A DNA stretch of 64,000 nucleotides, taken from positions 248,001 through 312,000 of the forward strand of contig JADZBD010000016.1 of assembly GCA_020852255.1 (NCBI GenBank). Reading direction: 5' to 3'. The notes under the pieces are model-generated. The model was not told the origin of the DNA, made no database searches, and saw nothing but the letters and a program-made list of their open reading frames with translations. This document shows positions 62,156 through 64,000 of this stretch, piece by piece. The stretch is from Bacteroidia bacterium. GTDB lineage: Bacteria > Bacteroidota > Bacteroidia > JADZBD01. Within the stretch, counting starts at the first letter, position 1; the number at the start of each line of letters is the position of its first letter. Both the position numbers and the translations under genes were made by a program.

Positions 62156-62521
62156 ATGAAATTCATCATCAAACTCTGTATTTCCTCCCTGGCGGTAATG
62201 CTAACCGCCTATCTTCTACCGGGAGTGGAAATCGCCAACGATAATTTCCTGACTGCAGTCATTGTTGCAGCGGTACTGGCCTTTCTTAACAGCATATTAA
62301 AACCGGTTATGGTCTTGCTTACCATTCCTGTAACCGTATTTACGCTGGGACTTTTTCTTGTGGTAATCAATGCAGTCATCATTCTGCTTGCAGATAAACT
62401 TGTGGACGGATTTTATGTGAGCGGGTTCTGGAGCGCTTTGGCTTTTTCTCTGGTTTTGTCGCTCGTCACTTCCGTTTTCGAATCCATCCGGAGCCAGGAC
62501 CAACGCCGGGCTGACCCATGA
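62156..62521 (+). CDS. Phage-holin-like four-TM membrane protein (PF04020 type)
   Basis: A 121-residue integral membrane protein with about four hydrophobic segments (KLCISSLAVMLTAYLLPGV, FLTAVIVAAVLAFLNSIL, VMVLLTIPVTVFTLGLFLVVINAVIILL, FWSALAFSLVLSLVTSVF). Pattern and length fit the DUF360 family named after a mycobacterial holin; most members are chromosomal proteins with no phage link. It overlaps the next gene by 4 nt (ATGA). Confidence 0.85.
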   Translation: MKFIIKLCISSLAVMLTAYLLPGVEIANDNFLTAVIVAAVLAFLNSILKPVMVLLTIPVTVFTLGLFLVVINAVIILLADKLVDGFYVSGFWSALAFSLVLSLVTSVFESIRSQDQRRADP

Positions 62522-63264
62522 GGATGTTTCCATTATACACTTTGTTGCTGCTGCTGGCCTGCCGGCCCCCCGTAAGCATTCAGGATTCACGGGCAGATGT
62601 GATCCGCCTCTCCGACAGTACCGGAGGAAAAGACAGCCTCACGGAACGAATCATTGCGCCATACAGGGAAAAGCTGGAGAAAGACATGAACGAAGTGCTG
62701 GGATATGCCGATACCCTTCTTGAAAAGGGGCAGCCTGAAAGCCTATTGGGTAATGCCGTGGCAGATCTGGTGCTGATCAGGGGAAACCTGCGACTGTCCG
62801 GCACGCACGGTTATACCGCTCAGGTTTGTCTCCTTAATAACGGAGGCTTGCGTACCTCCATTCCAAAAGGCCCGATTACCAGGGGAAAAATATATGAACT
62901 CATGCCTTTTGAGAACCAACTGGTCGCACTTACAATTACCGGCCAGCAAATGTCGGACCTCGCTGCCTATCTTGCTTCCTCTGGTGGCATGCCGGTCTCG
63001 GGTATACAAATGAAGATCGTGAATAAATCCCCTGCAGTGGTGATCGTAAATGGTACTGAATTAAACAAAAAGACCAATTATGTGATCCTCACCTCTGATT
63101 ATCTTGCAGCCGGAGGCGATAAAATGAGCTTTTTCAGTAACCCTGTGAAAACCGATACGTTAGACTACCTGTTACGGGACGCTATTATTGATCACATTCG
63201 GTCTCTGCAGCTGGAAGGAAAGAAACTAAGTGGTAAAAAAGACGGAAGAATAAGATATGAGTGA
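62518..63264 (+). CDS. 5'-nucleotidase C-terminal domain protein (split UshA-like, substrate-binding half)
   Basis: A 248-residue predicted lipoprotein (LLLLAC near residue 15). Residues 60-245 match the C-terminal domain of 5'-nucleotidases: LGNAVADLVLIRG, VCLLNNGGLRTSIPKGPITRGKIYELMPFENQLV, LTITGQQMSDLAAYLAS and YVILTSDYLAAGGDKMSFF. In UshA this domain holds the nucleoside base. Here it is a separate gene directly upstream of the metallophosphatase half, which it overlaps by 8 bases. Confidence 0.9.
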   Translation: MRMFPLYTLLLLLACRPPVSIQDSRADVIRLSDSTGGKDSLTERIIAPYREKLEKDMNEVLGYADTLLEKGQPESLLGNAVADLVLIRGNLRLSGTHGYTAQVCLLNNGGLRTSIPKGPITRGKIYELMPFENQLVALTITGQQMSDLAAYLASSGGMPVSGIQMKIVNKSPAVVIVNGTELNKKTNYVILTSDYLAAGGDKMSFFSNPVKTDTLDYLLRDAIIDHIRSLQLEGKKLSGKKDGRIRYE

Positions 63265-64000
63265 TCGCCGGGCCTTCATCCGGCAACTGGTGGCCGGAGG
63301 GATAGGGCTCTCGTTTCTCGAGAGTTACGGAAGTTTGTTGCCGGATCCGGCCGAATTTGTAAAACTTACTGTACTGCATACCAACGATGTGCATTCCCAC
63401 ATTGATCCCTTCCCCAACAATGATCCACGTTATCCCGGCTGGGGCGGGGCCGGCAGACGGGCCGCCCTGATTCGCCGTATCCGCCAGGAGGAAACACATG
63501 TTCTTCTGCTGGATGCCGGAGACACATTTCAGGGTACTCCCTATTTCAACTACTACGGAGGTGAACTGGAATTCAAACTGATGACCGAAATGGGGTATGA
63601 TGCCTCAACGATTGGCAATCACGACTTTGATAACGGCCTGGAGGGGCTGGAAAAGCAGCTGCCACACGCCGGATTTCCTTTCCTCTGCTCCAATTACGAT
63701 TTCAGCAACACGGTGCTGCATGATAAAACACTTGCCTACAAAATATTCCAGAAAGGGCCATTAAAAATCGGTGTGTTTGGTCTTGGAATTGAGCTGGAGG
63801 GACTTGTGATGAAAAAAAACTACGGAAAAACAATCTACAAGGACCCTATCCGGACTGCCGCACATTATGCCCGCTTTTTACGATACGATCTTGGATGTGA
63901 TCTGGTGATCTGCCTCTCACACCTGGGCTATAAGTACCCGAACAAAAAGTTTTCCGATACCGATCTTGCAGAAATTTCCAGGAACATTGACCTGATCATA
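63257..64000 (+). CDS. 5'-nucleotidase metallophosphoesterase domain protein (3' end cut off by window)
   Basis: 248 codons are visible from the ATG at 63257; the frame is open to the last base. The start MSDRRAFIRQLVAGGIGLSFL has a twin-arginine motif (RRAFIRQ), so Tat export is likely. Catalytic motifs of the calcineurin-like phosphatase follow: HTNDVHSHID (about 40-49), DAGDTFQG (about 90-97) and GNHDFDNG (about 117-124). Whether this protein also carries its own substrate-binding domain cannot be seen. Confidence 0.9.
   Translation, partial: MSDRRAFIRQLVAGGIGLSFLESYGSLLPDPAEFVKLTVLHTNDVHSHIDPFPNNDPRYPGWGGAGRRAALIRRIRQEETHVLLLDAGDTFQGTPYFNYYGGELEFKLMTEMGYDASTIGNHDFDNGLEGLEKQLPHAGFPFLCSNYDFSNTVLHDKTLAYKIFQKGPLKIGVFGLGIELEGLVMKKNYGKTIYKDPIRTAAHYARFLRYDLGCDLVICLSHLGYKYPNKKFSDTDLAEISRNIDLII

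Noticed and set aside
62156-62521. Phage holin as a sign of a prophage
   Set aside because: The family is widespread on bacterial chromosomes and no capsid, integrase, terminase or lysis gene is near.

Overview
The window is chromosomal DNA from a member of the Bacteroidota. It has balanced GC, dense coding, very short intergenic gaps, and no insertion sequences, prophage or CRISPR. Four things support this assignment: two secreted proteins end in type IX secretion (T9SS) sorting domains; a TonB-dependent receptor carries an N-terminal carboxypeptidase-regulatory-like domain; there are many PorE-like proteins combining TPR, beta-propeller and OmpA domains; and TAnnTTTG/A boxes of the Bacteroidota sigma factor recur in front of genes. 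Menaquinone is made by the futalosine route (mqnB, mqnD), which argues against a typical Flavobacteriaceae genome. I cannot name the genus.

Layout. 0-2.1 kb: the end of smpB, an outer-membrane beta-barrel protein and pcm. 2.2-8.1 kb: a plus-strand envelope-glycan cluster with a Gfo/Idh/MocA oxidoreductase, a lipoprotein, an initiating sugar-phosphate transferase, an unknown secreted protein and a T9SS beta-helix protein. 8.1-14.7 kb: a small YdcH-like protein, hldD, mqnD/mqnB, queD-folE-fabD, a lipoprotein and an M42 peptidase. 14.9-18.7 kb: a secreted protein, a TPR protein, the first PorE-like protein and tRNA-Thr(CGT). 18.7-26.3 kb (minus): a TPR-SpoIIE phosphatase, acyl-CoA dehydrogenase, thiolase, a fumarylacetoacetate-hydrolase-like enzyme, a T9SS SGNH-like protein and a DnaQ-like exonuclease. 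26.3-36.1 kb (minus): four consecutive PorE-like paralogs, the last coupled to a 2-oxoacid dehydrogenase E2 gene. 36.1-41.7 kb (minus): a glycosyltransferase fused to a decayed phosphoglycosyl transferase, recR, a small protein and a TonB-dependent receptor. 42.0-42.3 kb: two tRNA-Leu genes flanking a decayed third copy.

42.3-64 kb holds mostly housekeeping genes: cinA, a DUF4197 lipoprotein, fsa, ispE, accA, a second member of the 12.7-kb lipoprotein family, a propeller-like lipoprotein, dnaB, a GATase1-like secreted protein commonly labelled asparagine synthetase B, an outer-membrane protein and ispH. After these come a PLP decarboxylase, then spoT-fur-STAS-purA-ostA in a tight run, a four-TM membrane protein, and a 5'-nucleotidase split into two genes, the second running off the end.

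The themes are envelope biogenesis (LPS heptose, exopolysaccharide initiation, OstA, OmpA/PorE-like proteins, T9SS cargo), isoprenoid and menaquinone synthesis, and stress signalling (SpoT, Fur, STAS, SpoIIE). The points most worth a second look are the expanded PorE-like family with one member lacking OmpA and one with a degenerate OmpA, a hairpin plus U-tract between promoter and start codon of one paralog, the recurring -7 boxes only 3-7 nt before start codons (leaderless mRNA), a 38-codon ORF overlapping the dnaB start, a decayed tRNA-Leu, the G10 tract in the ispE ATP-binding motif, and the glycosyltransferase/phosphoglycosyl-transferase fusion. No intergenic stretch exceeds 300 bases.
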